The translations under genes and the position numbers were made by a program. Shown here piece by piece: positions 25,953 to 35,568 of a DNA stretch of 64,000 nucleotides. Source of the DNA: Haloarcula rubra (GTDB lineage: Archaea > Halobacteriota > Halobacteria > Halobacteriales > Haloarculaceae); the NCBI RefSeq assembly GCF_019599465.1, contig NZ_RKLR01000002.1:62001-126000 (forward strand), given 5' to 3'. Position 1 is the stretch's first letter. Each line of letters starts with the position of its first letter. The notes under the pieces were generated by a model that was not told where the DNA came from, made no database searches, and was given only the letters and a program-made list of their open reading frames with translations.

Positions 25953-26540
25953 ATGAGCGACCGCACGGCGGCCGTAACCCGCGAGACGGCCGAGACGGAA
26001 ATCGAGGTGACACTCGACGTCGACGGCGACGGCGACTCGACCGTCGACACCGGCATCGGCTTCTTCGACCACATGCTCGACTCCTTCTCGACGCACGGCC
26101 TGTTCGACCTCACCGTCCACTGCGACGGCGACTTGGAGATAGACGACCACCACACCGTCGAAGACGTGGCTATCACGCTCGGCGAGGCGTTCGAGGAGGC
26201 GCTGGGCGAGAAACGCGGCATCGTCCGCTTCGCCGACCGGAAGGTGCCGCTGGACGAGGCCGTCGCCAGCGTCGTCGTGGACGTCTCGGGACGGCCGTAC
26301 TACGAGTTCGAGGGCGAGTTCTCCCAGAGCGAGGTCGGCGGGATGACCAGCCACATGGCCGAGCACTTCGGCCGCTCGCTGGCGACCAACGCCGGGTTGA
26401 CCCTCCACTGCGGCGTCGACGGCGAGAACGCCCACCACGAGATAGAGGCGCTGTTCAAGGGACTGGCCCGCGCGCTGGACGACGCGACCCGCATCGACGA
26501 GCGGCGGTCGGACGTCGCGAGCACGAAGGGCGAGTTGTAG
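25953..26540 (+). CDS. hisB: Imidazoleglycerol-phosphate dehydratase
   Basis: 195 residues, standalone HisB as in archaea. Mn-binding His/Glu motifs: [39 protein letters not shown] and [18 protein letters not shown]. The start ATG at 25953 ([19 protein letters not shown]) is 25-30 nt after a clear TATA (CCCATATAGG, about 25922-25931), so the transcript is leaderless. It dehydrates IGP to imidazole-acetol phosphate, step 6 of histidine synthesis. A small ACT-domain regulator follows after 5 nt. Confidence 0.95.
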   Translation: MSDRTAAVTRETAETEIEVTLDVDGDGDSTVDTGIGFFDHMLDSFSTHGLFDLTVHCDGDLEIDDHHTVEDVAITLGEAFEEALGEKRGIVRFADRKVPLDEAVASVVVDVSGRPYYEFEGEFSQSEVGGMTSHMAEHFGRSLATNAGLTLHCGVDGENAHHEIEALFKGLARALDDATRIDERRSDVASTKGEL

Positions 26541-26545
26541 CGCCG

Positions 26546-27049
26546 ATGTTCGACGAGATAATGGCGAAGTTCGAGGACTCGCCGGGCCAGCAGGCGGTCA
26601 TCCGCCTCCTGCTGGAGCGGGGGTTCTCGGTCAACGAGGAGGGTCGGGTCGTCTCGGGCGGCATCGAGATTCCCAACACGGGCATCGCTCGCGAAGCCGG
26701 CGTCGACCGCCGAGTCGTGAACGCGACGACCGACGCCATCCTCGACGACGAGGAGTTGCGGCGTATCTTCCGGAACATCTCCTCGGTCCCGAGTCTGCTC
26801 GATTTGGCACCGGTGCTGGACCTCACCGCCATCACCGTCTCCGTGCGGTCGGCCGAGGAGTCGGGCATCGTCTCGACGGTCACGGGCGCCATCGCCGAGC
26901 GGGGTATCTCCATCCGGCAGGTCCTCTCAGAGGACCCGGAGTTCACCGACGAACCGCGCCTGTACGTCATCACCGACGAGGCGCTTCCGGGGGACCTCAT
27001 CAACGAGATTCGGGAGATGCCGTTCGTCCGGACCATCGAACTGGCCTGA
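26546..27049 (+). CDS. Winged-helix / ACT-domain regulator of amino-acid metabolism
   Basis: 167 residues from the ATG at 26546, 5 nt after the hisB stop, so co-transcribed. The N-terminal half has a helix-turn-helix pattern (GQQAVIRLLLERGFSVNEEG, IAREAGVDRRVVNATTDAIL). The C-terminal half is an ACT domain (AITVSVRSAEESGIVSTVTG, DEPRLYVITDEALPGDL). ACT domains bind amino acids; the operon suggests histidine or a related metabolite as ligand (inference). The family is widespread in archaea next to hisB or aromatic amino-acid genes. Confidence 0.87.
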   Translation: MFDEIMAKFEDSPGQQAVIRLLLERGFSVNEEGRVVSGGIEIPNTGIAREAGVDRRVVNATTDAILDDEELRRIFRNISSVPSLLDLAPVLDLTAITVSVRSAEESGIVSTVTGAIAERGISIRQVLSEDPEFTDEPRLYVITDEALPGDLINEIREMPFVRTIELA

Positions 27050-27052
27050 GCG

Positions 27053-27060
27053 TTTTTTTT
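27053..27060 (+). terminator. Poly-T terminator of the hisB operon
   Basis: Eight consecutive T starting 3 nt after the stop codon of the ACT-domain gene, in a region otherwise very poor in T. Typical archaeal oligo-T termination signal. Confidence 0.7.
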
Positions 27061-27084
27061 CCGGGTGCAAGCCGTCTGGGTGGT

Positions 27085-27432
27085 ATGAGCTACCCCGCCA
27101 CCGTCACCGTCGAGACGCCCGACGGCGAGGTCCGCGAGGTCGTCGCCGACGAAGGTGCCGTGCTCCGTGACGCCCTCCTCGACGCCGGCATCTCGCCGCA
27201 CGGCCGCTACGCGAGACGCCTCAACTGCGGCGGCCGCGGCCTCTGTGCGACCTGTGGCGTCCGACTGGCCGCGGCGCCCGACCCCGACCACTGGCACGAT
27301 GACCTCGCGGACCGCTTCGGCTACCCGCGACTGTCCTGTCAGCTACGAGTCCGGGACGGGATGCGGGTACAGGTGCTCGACAAGCGCGTGTGGGGCGGGC
27401 GCGAGACCGACGGCGGGTCGGACGAACGGTAA
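27085..27432 (+). CDS. 2Fe-2S ferredoxin-like protein
   Basis: 115 residues. Beta-grasp start VTVETPDGEVREVVADEGAV, then a cluster motif NCGGRGLCATCGVRL (C-x5-C-x2-C) and a fourth Cys in RLSCQLRVRDG. The spacing matches ferredoxins of the CGGxGxCxxC class, which are distinct from the halobacterial ferredoxin at 19936. Partner oxidoreductase unknown. It is followed closely by the YigZ-type gene. Confidence 0.87.
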   Translation: MSYPATVTVETPDGEVREVVADEGAVLRDALLDAGISPHGRYARRLNCGGRGLCATCGVRLAAAPDPDHWHDDLADRFGYPRLSCQLRVRDGMRVQVLDKRVWGGRETDGGSDER

Positions 27433-27464
27433 GGGCTATTCACCCGCCGGGAGTACCGGCGAGC

Positions 27465-28076
27465 GTGGCAGAGCGCTATCGGACCGTCGCGGAGCGTGCG
27501 GAGGCCCGCTTCGAGGTGCAGGGCTCGGAGTTCGTCGGCCGCGTCGCGCCCGTCGAGACTGTCGCGGAAGCCGAGGCGTTCGTCGCCGACGTCCGCGAGG
27601 CGTACGCCGACGCGACCCACAACGTCCCGGCCTACCGCGTTCGCGCGTCGCCGTTCCGGGAGTACTCGAGCGACGACGGCGAACCCAGCGGGAGCGCCGG
27701 CAAACCCGTGCTGAACGTCCTCCAGCAACGCGAGATAGAGAACGTCGTCGCCGTCGTCACCCGCTACTACGGCGGGACGAACCTCGGCGTCGGCGGACTC
27801 GCTCGGGCGTACGGTCGGGCGGTCAAGGACGGCGTCGACGCCGCGGGCGTCGTCGAGTCGGTGCCCCACGAGCACTTCACGGTCACGGTCGAGTACGACG
27901 ATTCGGGGAGCGTCCGCAGTCTGCTGGAATCGGCCGACGTCGAGTTCGAAGCCGACTACGAGGCCGAGGTCACCTTCGCCGTCCGCGTCCCGAGCGAGGA
28001 CGGCGCGGGCCTGCGTGACCGCATCCGCAGTGCGACCAGCGGTCGGGCGACCATCGACGCCGACGCGGGCCGCTGA
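27465..28076 (+). CDS. IMPACT/YigZ family protein (UPF0029)
   Basis: 203 residues if translation starts at the GTG at 27465 (VAERYRTVAERAEARFEVQG). The N-terminal Impact domain carries FVGRVAPVETVAEAEAF, the HNVPAYRV segment, SDDGEPSGSAGKPVLNVLQ and VVAVVTRYYGGTNLGVGGL, a clear signature. The C-terminal ~65 residues match the short YigZ_C-like ferredoxin fold. The role is uncertain: eukaryotic IMPACT modulates Gcn2 and translation, and bacterial YigZ is linked to nucleotide or RNA binding. The substrate is unknown. Confidence 0.87.
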   Translation: MAERYRTVAERAEARFEVQGSEFVGRVAPVETVAEAEAFVADVREAYADATHNVPAYRVRASPFREYSSDDGEPSGSAGKPVLNVLQQREIENVVAVVTRYYGGTNLGVGGLARAYGRAVKDGVDAAGVVESVPHEHFTVTVEYDDSGSVRSLLESADVEFEADYEAEVTFAVRVPSEDGAGLRDRIRSATSGRATIDADAGR

Positions 28077-28115
28077 GGCCCGAACGACTTTCACGGACCG
28101 ACCGTAGGGTGGGGT

Positions 28116-30138
28116 ATGCCCGGCCGACCCATCGAGGCGGCGGATTATCACGACGTCGCGACGCCCGAGGACCCCCGAATCTCACCCGACGGCGACCGCG
28201 TCGCGTTCGTCAGGCGGGAACCCACCGACGAGGAGCGCTACGAGCGAACGGTCTACGTCGTCCCCACCGACGGCGGCCCGACGCGACGGTTCACGCTCGC
28301 GGAGGGCGAGGACGCCGAACCCCGGTGGTCACCCTCCGGGGACCGCCTCGCCTTCACGTCGACGCGGGGGGCCGCCGACGACCGACAGCAACTATGGGTC
28401 CTCCCGACCGACGGCGGCGAGGCCCGGCAGGTGACCGACGTGGTCGGCGGCGTCTCGGACGTCGAGTGGCGTCCCGACGGCACCGGCATCGCGTTCGTCC
28501 AGCGAGTCACGCCCGAGGACAGGGACGCCGACCGTGACCTGTCGGTCCCCGAGGAGTACGACCCCGAGGACCCGGACCCGCGCGTCGTCGACCGGACGGT
28601 GTACCGGACCGGCCAGCAGTACTTCGACGGCGGCCGACCGCAGGTGTACGTCGTCGACGTGACCAGCGACGAGGTCCGGCGAATCACCGACTGCGACCAC
28701 GACCACGCGAGTCCGACGTGGGGCGACGCCGAGACGCTGTACGTCGCGGCGCAGAAGGTCGGCCCGGACCCGGACGACGACGTTCGCTACGACGTCGTCG
28801 CCCACGACACCGGGACCGGCGAGCGGACGGACGTCCACCGCTCGTCAGGGTGGGCCGCCGGCCTCGCGGCAACCGCCGACGGCCGTATCGCCCACCTCCA
28901 CAACGAACGCGAGCGCTCCTCGATGCAACCGACCGACCTCCACGTCTACGACCGGGCCAGCGAGACGCTCCACGACGTGACCGCGCCCATCGACCGCTCG
29001 CTGGGACTGGACGCCGCGCCGGTCTGGGGACCCGAGGGCGAGACGCTGTACTTCACCACGCCGGACGAGGGCCAGACCGCAGTCTGGCGCGCCCAGGGCG
29101 ACGCCAGCGAGGCCCCGGAGCGACTCCACCGAGGCGGCGACGTCGACGGCCTCGACGCCGGGGCCGAGGCCGTGGCCCTCACGCGGAGCGAGGCCGACCA
29201 CCCCGGCGACGTGTTCCTCGTGCGCGACGGCGAGGCCCCGCGACGCCTCACCGACCTGAACGCCGACTACCTCGGTTCGGTGGCCGTCGCCGACCCGGAA
29301 CCGCTCGTCGTCGAGTCCGAACAGGGCCGCGTCGAGGGGTGGGTGCTCACGCCACCGTCGTTCGACCCGGACGAAAGCTACCCCCTCGTCGTCGAAGTCC
29401 ACGGCGGCCCCCACGCGATGTGGACCGACAGCGGGACGGTGTGGCACGAGTTCCAGACGCTGGCCGCGCGGGGGTACGTCGTCGCGTGGTGCAACCCGCG
29501 CGGGTCGACGGGGTACGGCGAGGCGTTCATGCAGGCCATCGAGCGAGACTGGGGCGCAGTGACTCTGACCGACGTCGAGGCCGTGGCCCGCGAGGTGGCC
29601 GAGCGACCCTACGTCGACGACCAGAACGTCTTCCTCACCGGTGGCTCGTTCGGCGGCTACCTCACCGCGTGGGCCGTCGGTCACACCGACTACTTCCGTG
29701 CCGCCGTCTCCCAGCGCGGCGTCTACGACCTCACGGGGTTCTACGGGTCGACCGACGCCGCCTACAGACTCGTCGAGGGCGACTTCGACACGACGCCGTG
29801 GGGGGACCCCGAACGGCTCTGGGGCCACTCGCCGGCGGCCTACGTCGACGCCGACGCTCGTCCTCCACTCGGACGACGACTACCGCACGCCGGCGAACAC
29901 GGCCGAACTGTTCCACCGCGGCCTCCGCAAGCACGGCGTCGACACGCGACTGGTCCGGTACCCCCGCGAGGGCCACGAACTCTCCCGCTCGGGCGAACCG
30001 AGTCACGTCGTCGACCGCATCGAGCGCATCGCCCGGTGGTTCGACGGCTACTCCGCTCACCACGACGCCGACCGGGCGCTCGAGCGACCGGCGGACGCGG
30101 GCCTGTCGGCCGGCGACGCGGACGCGTCCGACGAGTGA
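28116..30138 (+). pseudogene. S9 family prolyl-oligopeptidase-like serine peptidase, frameshifted near its 3' end
   Basis: The frame from 28116 (MPGRPIEAADYHDVATPEDP) encodes a beta-propeller (about residues 1-390) and an S9 catalytic domain with HGGPHAMW and the nucleophile Ser511 in TGGSFGGYLTAW. After SPAAYVD (about 29849) this frame becomes Arg/Pro-rich nonsense. In the +1 frame the expected continuation appears at once: PTLVLHSDDDYRTP with the catalytic Asp, PREGHELSRSG with the catalytic His, and an acidic tail ending at 30138. Family proteins have a few more residues between AYVD and TPTLVLH, so a small deletion (e.g. 2, 8 or 11 nt) is likely. It is either a real pseudogene or an assembly error. 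Confidence 0.85.
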
Positions 30139-30339
30139 CAGTTCGACGGGCGACTAGGCGGGCCGGGCCTTGACCAGTCATGCGTGCGTCTGACGGCGTT
30201 TCGGGTGGAGGGGCAAACAAGCCTTCGTCTATCGGTTCTCCAGCCGAAGAAAGGGGGTTCGACAACCGACGAAGAGACCGTCGGAATCGGGGTGTCACGC
30301 CTGTTGTGTGGTCCTACCTAAAGGGATTTCGCGTCGCGC
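30139..30339. other. Intergenic region between the S9 peptidase and upp
   Basis: About 200 nt between convergent 3' ends. One plus-strand frame of 70 codons (30180-30392) is Arg/Gly-rich with no acidic bias and runs into upp, so I do not call it. No strong hairpin or poly-T is seen. Confidence 0.4.
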
Positions 30340-31017
30340 TCAGTCCGTGCGGAACGCGCGGTCGCCGGCGTCGCCCAGTCCCGGGACGATGAAGCCGTCG
30401 TCGTCGAGTTCGTCGTCGATGGCGACGGTCAGGAGGTCCACGTCGGGGAACGCCTCGGCGACGCGGACGACGCCCGGCGGGGCCGACACCGCCGAGAGGA
30501 CGATGAGTCGCTCCGGGTCGGGGCCGTCGCTCGTGATGTGGTCGAGGACCGAACACATCGTCGACCCGGTTGCCAGCATCGGGTCGGCGACGATGACGGT
30601 GTCGTCCTCGCTGATGTCGGGCATCTTCTCGTACTCGACGGAGATGGGGAACTCGCCGTCCTCGTTCATCCCCGCCGACTCGTCGCGACTCGCGGAGATG
30701 ACGCCCTGCCGGGCGCGGGGGAACGCCTTGAGCAGGCCCTCGACGAACGGCGTCGCGGCCCGGAGGACGTTGACGATGACCACGTCGTCGAGTCCTTTCA
30801 CGCGTTCGCCCATCGTCGTCGTCAGCGGCGTCTGAATCTCGGTGTACTCCGTCTCCATCCGACCGTCGATTATCTCGTAGCCGCAGATGCGGCCCAGTCG
30901 GACCAGCCCCTTCCGGAACTCGACCTGTTCGGTCTCGACGTCGCGCAGTCGCGACAGTTCGTCCTTCGCGAGGGCGTGCGTGACGAGCGAGGCGTCACCG
31001 CGCTCTTCGATAGTCAT
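30340..31017 (-). CDS. upp: Uracil phosphoribosyltransferase
   Basis: 225 residues. PRPP loop [20 protein letters not shown], flexible-loop segment [21 protein letters not shown], and the C-terminal uracil-recognition [18 protein letters not shown]. It salvages uracil with PRPP to UMP. Start ATG at 31017 ([21 protein letters not shown]) matches the family N-terminus. It lies downstream of the TRAP transporter permease on the same strand, with a gap of 77 nt, and is probably separately transcribed. Confidence 0.95.
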   Translation of the reverse strand: MTIEERGDASLVTHALAKDELSRLRDVETEQVEFRKGLVRLGRICGYEIIDGRMETEYTEIQTPLTTTMGERVKGLDDVVIVNVLRAATPFVEGLLKAFPRARQGVISASRDESAGMNEDGEFPISVEYEKMPDISEDDTVIVADPMLATGSTMCSVLDHITSDGPDPERLIVLSAVSAPPGVVRVAEAFPDVDLLTVAIDDELDDDGFIVPGLGDAGDRAFRTD

Positions 31018-31094
31018 ACCCGGCCCGTCGGTGCGCGCCGATTAAACTGTGACGACATTCGCGTGGGCCGGGTCGGCGGCGACGGGCCGCCGGG

Positions 31095-33818
31095 TCAGGC
31101 CGGTTCCGGACTCGGAGCGGAGTCCGTGACGGCCTCGCCACGGCGGCGGTTCTCCAGCATCAGCGCGACGAACAGCACGAGACCGACCGCCCGGAGACTG
31201 ACGTCGACGACCAGCGTCACCTCGCCGGCGCCGCCGAAGCCGGCCAGTCCGAGGAGGTCGAACAGCCCCGAGACGGCCAGTCCGGGCGCCATCAACAGGA
31301 GCGAACTGACCGCGAAGGCGACCCGCTGGCCCCGGGAGACCGGGGCCTCGACGAACCCGATGACCGTCGCCGCCAGCGCCACGACGCCGAGGAACACCCC
31401 GGCGACCGGGACGAACACCTCGAAGATGGCGAATCCGGGGTCCAGGAAGTCGGTTAGCTGGACGACGCGGTACTGTTCGCCCAGCGGGAGTTCCGCGGCG
31501 TTCTCCTTGCGCCGCAGGAGGACGATACCGGGCGCGAGGATGAACGCGAACGGGACGATAGCCTTGTTCAGCGACAGCGAGAACGCCTCGATGCCCGTCT
31601 GGAAGGCGTCGGACTTGGCCACCCCCGAGGCCGCGTAGGCCGCGACCGCCACCGGTGGCGTGATGTCGGCGATCACCCCGAAGTAGAGGATGAACAGGTG
31701 GGCGGCCAGTTCCGGCACGCCGAACCCCACCAGCGCCGGGGCGAGCAGGGAGACGAGGATGATGTACGTGACCGTCGTCGGCATCCCCATGCCGAGGATG
31801 ATGGAGGCGACGGCGGTCACCAGCAACAGCAACACGAGCGACCCGCCGGCGACGGCCCGGATGAGCGCCACCAGATTCGGGCCGAGACCGGAGACGCTGA
31901 TGACGCCGGGGATGATGCCCGCCGCGGCGACGGCGATGACCACCGGCACCGCCGTCCGCGCGCCGCTCTCCATGGACTTCCCGAGGAAGACGGTGAGTCG
32001 GTAGAGGCCGTTCTGTGCCAGTTCCGACTGCCCGACGGCGTCGGCCGTCGTCTCGGCGGCGTCGTCGACGGCGTCGTCGAACGACAGGATGGGCGAGTCG
32101 AGATACGGCTTCGTCGCCAGCGTCACGACACCCGCGACGATGGCCATCCCGCCGAGGCCGCCGACCGTGGCCGCGAAGGCCGCCTGCACCGACTGGCCGC
32201 CGGTGCCGTCACCGAGGAGTGCACCGAGGAACCCGACGCCTGCGAGCAGTTGTGCGAGGAAGTTGGCGACGAACAGCGCGCCGAAGACGGCACCGAGGCG
32301 TCCCCGTGTCTCGTCGCTGTACGCCGCCACGAGGGCGACGAGCGCCCCGATAGCGATGAGCGTGAACCACGCCGACCGGGCGACCGAGAGACGCTCGATG
32401 ATGAGGTAGTACAGCAGGAGGCCGATGGGCACGAGGTAGAACCACCCGCTCTTGAGGTGTTGCCGGATGTCCACCAGTTCGGAGGGGTCGAGACCGCCGA
32501 TGTTGCGTTTGGTCGCCTCGAAGTGGACCATCACCCAGACGCCGAAGAAGAAGACGATGGCCGGGATGGTCGCGGCGATGATGACGTCGCGGAACGGCGT
32601 CACGGTGTACTGGACGATGAGGAAGGCGGCGGCGCCCATCACCGGCGGGAGAATCTGGCCGCCCGAGGAGGCCGACGCCTCGACGCCGCCGGCGAACTCC
32701 GGCCGGTAGCCCGAGCGCTTCATCAGCGGAATCGTGAACGCGCCCGTCGTGACGGTGTTGGCGATGGACGAGCCCGAGATGGTGCCCATGAAGCCACTGG
32801 CCAGAATCGACGCCTTCGCCGGTCCGCCCCGTCGGGTCCCCGTCGCGCCGTACGCGAGGTCGATGAACCACTGGCCGGCCCCGGACATCTCCAGGAACGC
32901 GCCGAACAGGATGAAGATGTAGATGAACTGCACGGACACCGTGACCGGGATGCCGAACACACCGTTCTCCGTGTTGTACCAGAGGTTCTGGACGATGGAG
33001 GTCCAGTCCAGCGGCGGGATGGAGAGGACGCCGACGTAGGCCGCGTTCTGTGGGATGAGGAAGCCGAAACGGGCGTAGACGACGAACGCCGCGACGATGA
33101 CCATCAGGTAGAGGCTGATGGCCCGCCGGGTCGCCTCCAGCACCAGCAAGACGCCGACGACGCCCAGCACGAACGCGTAGGAGGTGTCGGTGAGCGGTCC
33201 GAGGAGTCCGGCGAGGGGTTCGAGGAACGTGAACACCTCCTGTATCGGCCGCCCGGACTCCAGTCCGAGCGCGCGCATCCGCTGTATCTCGCTGAAGTCG
33301 GTGATGAAGTACGCCGCCGCGAGCACCGAGATGCCCATCAGCACCACGTCGAACGGCGTCACGCGGTCGAAGTCCGGGTCGACGAACACCCACGCGAGCG
33401 CGCCACCGACCCCGCGAACCGCTCGCGTGACGGGGTGGTCGGCGCCGAGTCGGCCGTCGAGCCACCCCGCAAGCGCGATAGCGCGCCGCGACAGCGGCCC
33501 GTCGCCGGTCGAGGTCGGATACAGCAGGAAGGCGAGTACCAGCCCGAAGGCGACGTGGATGGCGTTTATCTGGAGTAGCTGGAGCGATGCGAACTGAATC
33601 GTGCCGAACCCCGGCAGGTCGATAGAGAGGACGAACCCCTTCGCTGCCAGCCACATCTGGAACAGCGAGAAGGAGATACCGACGACGGCGACGACGACCG
33701 CCGTGGCCCCCTGTAGAGACCGTTTGCGCTCTATCTCCTGTAAGACCTCCTCTACTTCTTCGTCGGAGACGGCCGCGTCCTCCGTCGAGCCGTCGTCGTC
33801 AGGTGGTGTCGTAGTCAT
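31095..33818 (-). CDS. TRAP transporter fused permease (DctQ-DctM type, TAXI family)
   Basis: 907 residues from the ATG at 33818 (MTTTPPDDDGSTEDAAVSD), whose first bases overlap the DUF1850 stop (ATGA). About 20 TM helices: the N-terminal part corresponds to the 4-TM small subunit, the rest to the large DctM-like permease. The latter carries SGFMGTISGSSIANTVTTGAF, a GGQILPPVMGAAAFLI motif and, later, GMGMPTTVTYIILVSLLAPAL. Fused permeases pair with TAXI-type binding proteins. A cytoplasmic acidic N-terminus (EEVEEVLQEIERKRS) is halophile-like. Confidence 0.92.
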   Translation of the reverse strand: MTTTPPDDDGSTEDAAVSDEEVEEVLQEIERKRSLQGATAVVVAVVGISFSLFQMWLAAKGFVLSIDLPGFGTIQFASLQLLQINAIHVAFGLVLAFLLYPTSTGDGPLSRRAIALAGWLDGRLGADHPVTRAVRGVGGALAWVFVDPDFDRVTPFDVVLMGISVLAAAYFITDFSEIQRMRALGLESGRPIQEVFTFLEPLAGLLGPLTDTSYAFVLGVVGVLLVLEATRRAISLYLMVIVAAFVVYARFGFLIPQNAAYVGVLSIPPLDWTSIVQNLWYNTENGVFGIPVTVSVQFIYIFILFGAFLEMSGAGQWFIDLAYGATGTRRGGPAKASILASGFMGTISGSSIANTVTTGAFTIPLMKRSGYRPEFAGGVEASASSGGQILPPVMGAAAFLIVQYTVTPFRDVIIAATIPAIVFFFGVWVMVHFEATKRNIGGLDPSELVDIRQHLKSGWFYLVPIGLLLYYLIIERLSVARSAWFTLIAIGALVALVAAYSDETRGRLGAVFGALFVANFLAQLLAGVGFLGALLGDGTGGQSVQAAFAATVGGLGGMAIVAGVVTLATKPYLDSPILSFDDAVDDAAETTADAVGQSELAQNGLYRLTVFLGKSMESGARTAVPVVIAVAAAGIIPGVISVSGLGPNLVALIRAVAGGSLVLLLLVTAVASIILGMGMPTTVTYIILVSLLAPALVGFGVPELAAHLFILYFGVIADITPPVAVAAYAASGVAKSDAFQTGIEAFSLSLNKAIVPFAFILAPGIVLLRRKENAAELPLGEQYRVVQLTDFLDPGFAIFEVFVPVAGVFLGVVALAATVIGFVEAPVSRGQRVAFAVSSLLLMAPGLAVSGLFDLLGLAGFGGAGEVTLVVDVSLRAVGLVLFVALMLENRRRGEAVTDSAPSPEPA

Positions 33819-34303
33819 GTATCCAGTGAATCCGTGGCGGTCGCGAGCGCCGACCGCCGGGTGAGGTGGAGGGTCACCGAGCGCTCGTCGGTCAGTGCAA
33901 CCAAGTCGTAGGTCCGGTCGCCCACGTGGAGTCGGTGCCCGGCGACCGAGCCGGGCGCGACGGTAAGCCGGGTGTAGACGCCCGGCGGGTCGTAGACCAG
34001 CGTCCCGTTCTCCCGGGTGACGTTCGCGCGACTCGGCAGCCCCCACCCGTACGATTCGAACTCCATCCGAGTCATCACGAGGCGGTCACCGCGGACGGTG
34101 TAGCCGTCGTAGACCCGGGTCTTCTCGACGCTGTGGGTGTACTCCAGCGCGACGGTCGTCCCGTTCTCGACCGGGACGGTCAGGTACGTCTCCCCGGTCT
34201 CGGCGTCCTCTACGACGAGGGTCCGCTGGGTCGGGACGGCCGCGACGGTCCCGACTGCGAGCACCGCGGCGAGCACGAGTGCGACGGCGACGCGCCGACT
34301 CAT
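33815..34303 (-). CDS. DUF1850 domain protein of the TRAP-TAXI operon
   Basis: 162 residues from the ATG at 34303 (MSRRVAVALVLAAVLAVGTV). One N-terminal signal/anchor helix is followed by an extracytoplasmic beta-rich domain containing YTHSVEKTRVYDGY and MTRMEFESYGWGLPS, the DUF1850 signature. The gene overlaps the fused permease by 4 nt, the standard arrangement in bacteria and archaea. The function of DUF1850 is unknown, but this conserved linkage points to a role in the TAXI transporter. Confidence 0.88.
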   Translation of the reverse strand: MSRRVAVALVLAAVLAVGTVAAVPTQRTLVVEDAETGETYLTVPVENGTTVALEYTHSVEKTRVYDGYTVRGDRLVMTRMEFESYGWGLPSRANVTRENGTLVYDPPGVYTRLTVAPGSVAGHRLHVGDRTYDLVALTDERSVTLHLTRRSALATATDSLDT

Positions 34304-34358
34304 GTCGTGGGTATCTGATTGACGCGGTTGGCGGGCGATACGGACACCACGGGTCGGG

Positions 34359-35408
34359 TCAGCCCTCGAAGTAGGCCGCCGCTCCGGGGTGCAGTTCGAT
34401 GGACATGCCGTCCTGTGCCGAATCCCTGCTGATGAAGTCCGTCTTGATGGTGAGTTGGTCGACGTTGTCGAAGATGGACGCCGTGACCGTCTGGACCGTC
34501 GACTCGGACAGTTCACTGCGGGTGGCTATCATCGCCTGCACGGCGACGGTATCGACGGCCTGTTCGACGCCGGTGTAGGTCCCTGCGGGGATGGTGTCGT
34601 CGGCGAACCACGACGCCGCGTCTTTGACGGCCTCGCGGTTGTCGCCCTCGATGGGGACGATGACGAGGTCGTTCGTGTTCGCGAGGTCCTCGATGGCGCC
34701 GACGGGCCACCCGCCGACGACGAACGCCGCGTCGATGTCGCCGTTCCTGAGCTGGTCGGCCGCCTGCGAGAAGGAGGCGTTCTGCTCGTTGAAGTCGGAG
34801 ATGCCGACGGCCTCCAGAATCTGGAGGGCGTTGACCTGCGTCCCCGACCCGAGGTCACCGGTGTTGATGGTCGCCCCCGAGAGGTCCGACAGTTGCGTGA
34901 TGCCCGTGTCGGCGAGCGTCACGACCGTGATGGTCTCTGGGTACAGCGTCGCGACGCCCATCAGGTTCTCGACGGCGTTGCCCTGGAACGCCTCGATGCC
35001 GGTCCCGTTCTTCGCGAAGGAGGCGATGTCGTTCTGGATGAGCGCGAAGTCGGCGTCCCCGCTGGCGAGGTTGCCGACGTTCTCGACGCTCGCCCCGGTC
35101 GACTGGACGTTCAGTGTGAAGTCCGTGTTGTCCTCGACGATAGTCTTGAACTCGTTCGAGAGCGGGAAGTACGTCCCGCCGGTCCCGCCGGCGTGCCACG
35201 AGAGGCGCGTCTCCGTCTGTCCGCCACCGTCGCCGCCGTCGCCCGTGGTCGTCGTGTCGCCGCCGTCCCCGCCGTCCCCACCGTCGCCGCCATCGGTGCC
35301 GCCGTCGCCACCGCCGTCCCCGCCGTCTCCGCCACAGCCGGCGAGCGCTGCGACTCCTGTTATGCCTGCGGTCTGGATGAAGCGTCTTCGGGTGTGCTTT
35401 TCCGTCAT
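34359..35408 (-). CDS. TAXI family TRAP transporter substrate-binding lipoprotein
   Basis: 349 residues from the ATG at 35408. Tat-type leader with twin arginine (HTRRRFIQTAG) and a lipobox LAGC (Cys25), as usual for haloarchaeal lipoproteins. A ~45-residue linker of GGDGG repeats is followed by the NMT1/TAXI domain: SWHAGGTGGTYFPLSNEF, the LASGDADFALIQNDIASFAK substrate loop and a FVVGGWPVGAIEDLA segment. It captures solutes outside the cell and delivers them to the fused permease. TAXI substrates include glutamate and other carboxylates in characterised systems; the ligand here is unknown. Confidence 0.92.
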   Translation of the reverse strand: MTEKHTRRRFIQTAGITGVAALAGCGGDGGDGGGDGGTDGGDGGDGGDGGDTTTTGDGGDGGGQTETRLSWHAGGTGGTYFPLSNEFKTIVEDNTDFTLNVQSTGASVENVGNLASGDADFALIQNDIASFAKNGTGIEAFQGNAVENLMGVATLYPETITVVTLADTGITQLSDLSGATINTGDLGSGTQVNALQILEAVGISDFNEQNASFSQAADQLRNGDIDAAFVVGGWPVGAIEDLANTNDLVIVPIEGDNREAVKDAASWFADDTIPAGTYTGVEQAVDTVAVQAMIATRSELSESTVQTVTASIFDNVDQLTIKTDFISRDSAQDGMSIELHPGAAAYFEG

Positions 35409-35430
35409 ACGGGCGGTCCTATCGTAGGGG

Positions 35431-35444
35431 ATATATATTAAGAT
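35431..35444 (-). promoter_or_regulatory. TATA box of the TAXI-TRAP operon
   Basis: Minus-strand TTAATATATATCCC, 25-36 nt upstream of the binding-protein ATG at 35408. It is the most A+T-rich promoter in this half of the window, consistent with a strong leaderless transcript for the three-gene operon. Confidence 0.6.
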
Positions 35445-35518
35445 ACGTGTGATTAAAGCGGCTATGTGAGTTACATTAGGACTATGTACCACAGTTTTTC
35501 TGCTTTTTCTACTGTATT

Positions 35519-35524
35519 AAAAAA
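35519..35524 (-). terminator. Poly-T tract downstream of the DJ-1/PfpI gene
   Basis: Six T in a row on the minus strand, 45-50 nt after the DJ-1/PfpI stop codon, in a locally A+T-rich stretch (about 35490-35525). Confidence 0.45.
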
Positions 35525-35568
35525 GACAGATCGGGCGGTGCGGCGACTCGCCCGCTCGTTCGAACGGC

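Noticed and set aside
24368-27049. Single 893-codon frame spanning the MFS and hisB genes
   Set aside because: Only the last 167 codons (from 26546) form a recognisable protein; the rest is the out-of-frame shadow of the MFS and hisB genes.
30180-30392. 70-codon plus-strand frame between the S9 peptidase and upp
   Set aside because: Arg- and Gly-rich, lacks the acidic bias of haloarchaeal proteins, and overlaps the 3' end of upp.
31698-33578. 626-codon plus-strand open frame opposite the TRAP permease
   Set aside because: Arg/Glu/Asp-rich low-information translation; the minus-strand permease shows membrane helices and family motifs.
35220-35340. GGDGG-rich tract as a simple-sequence repeat or assembly artefact
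   Set aside because: It is a normal Gly/Asp-rich linker behind the lipobox of a haloarchaeal binding protein and keeps the reading frame.
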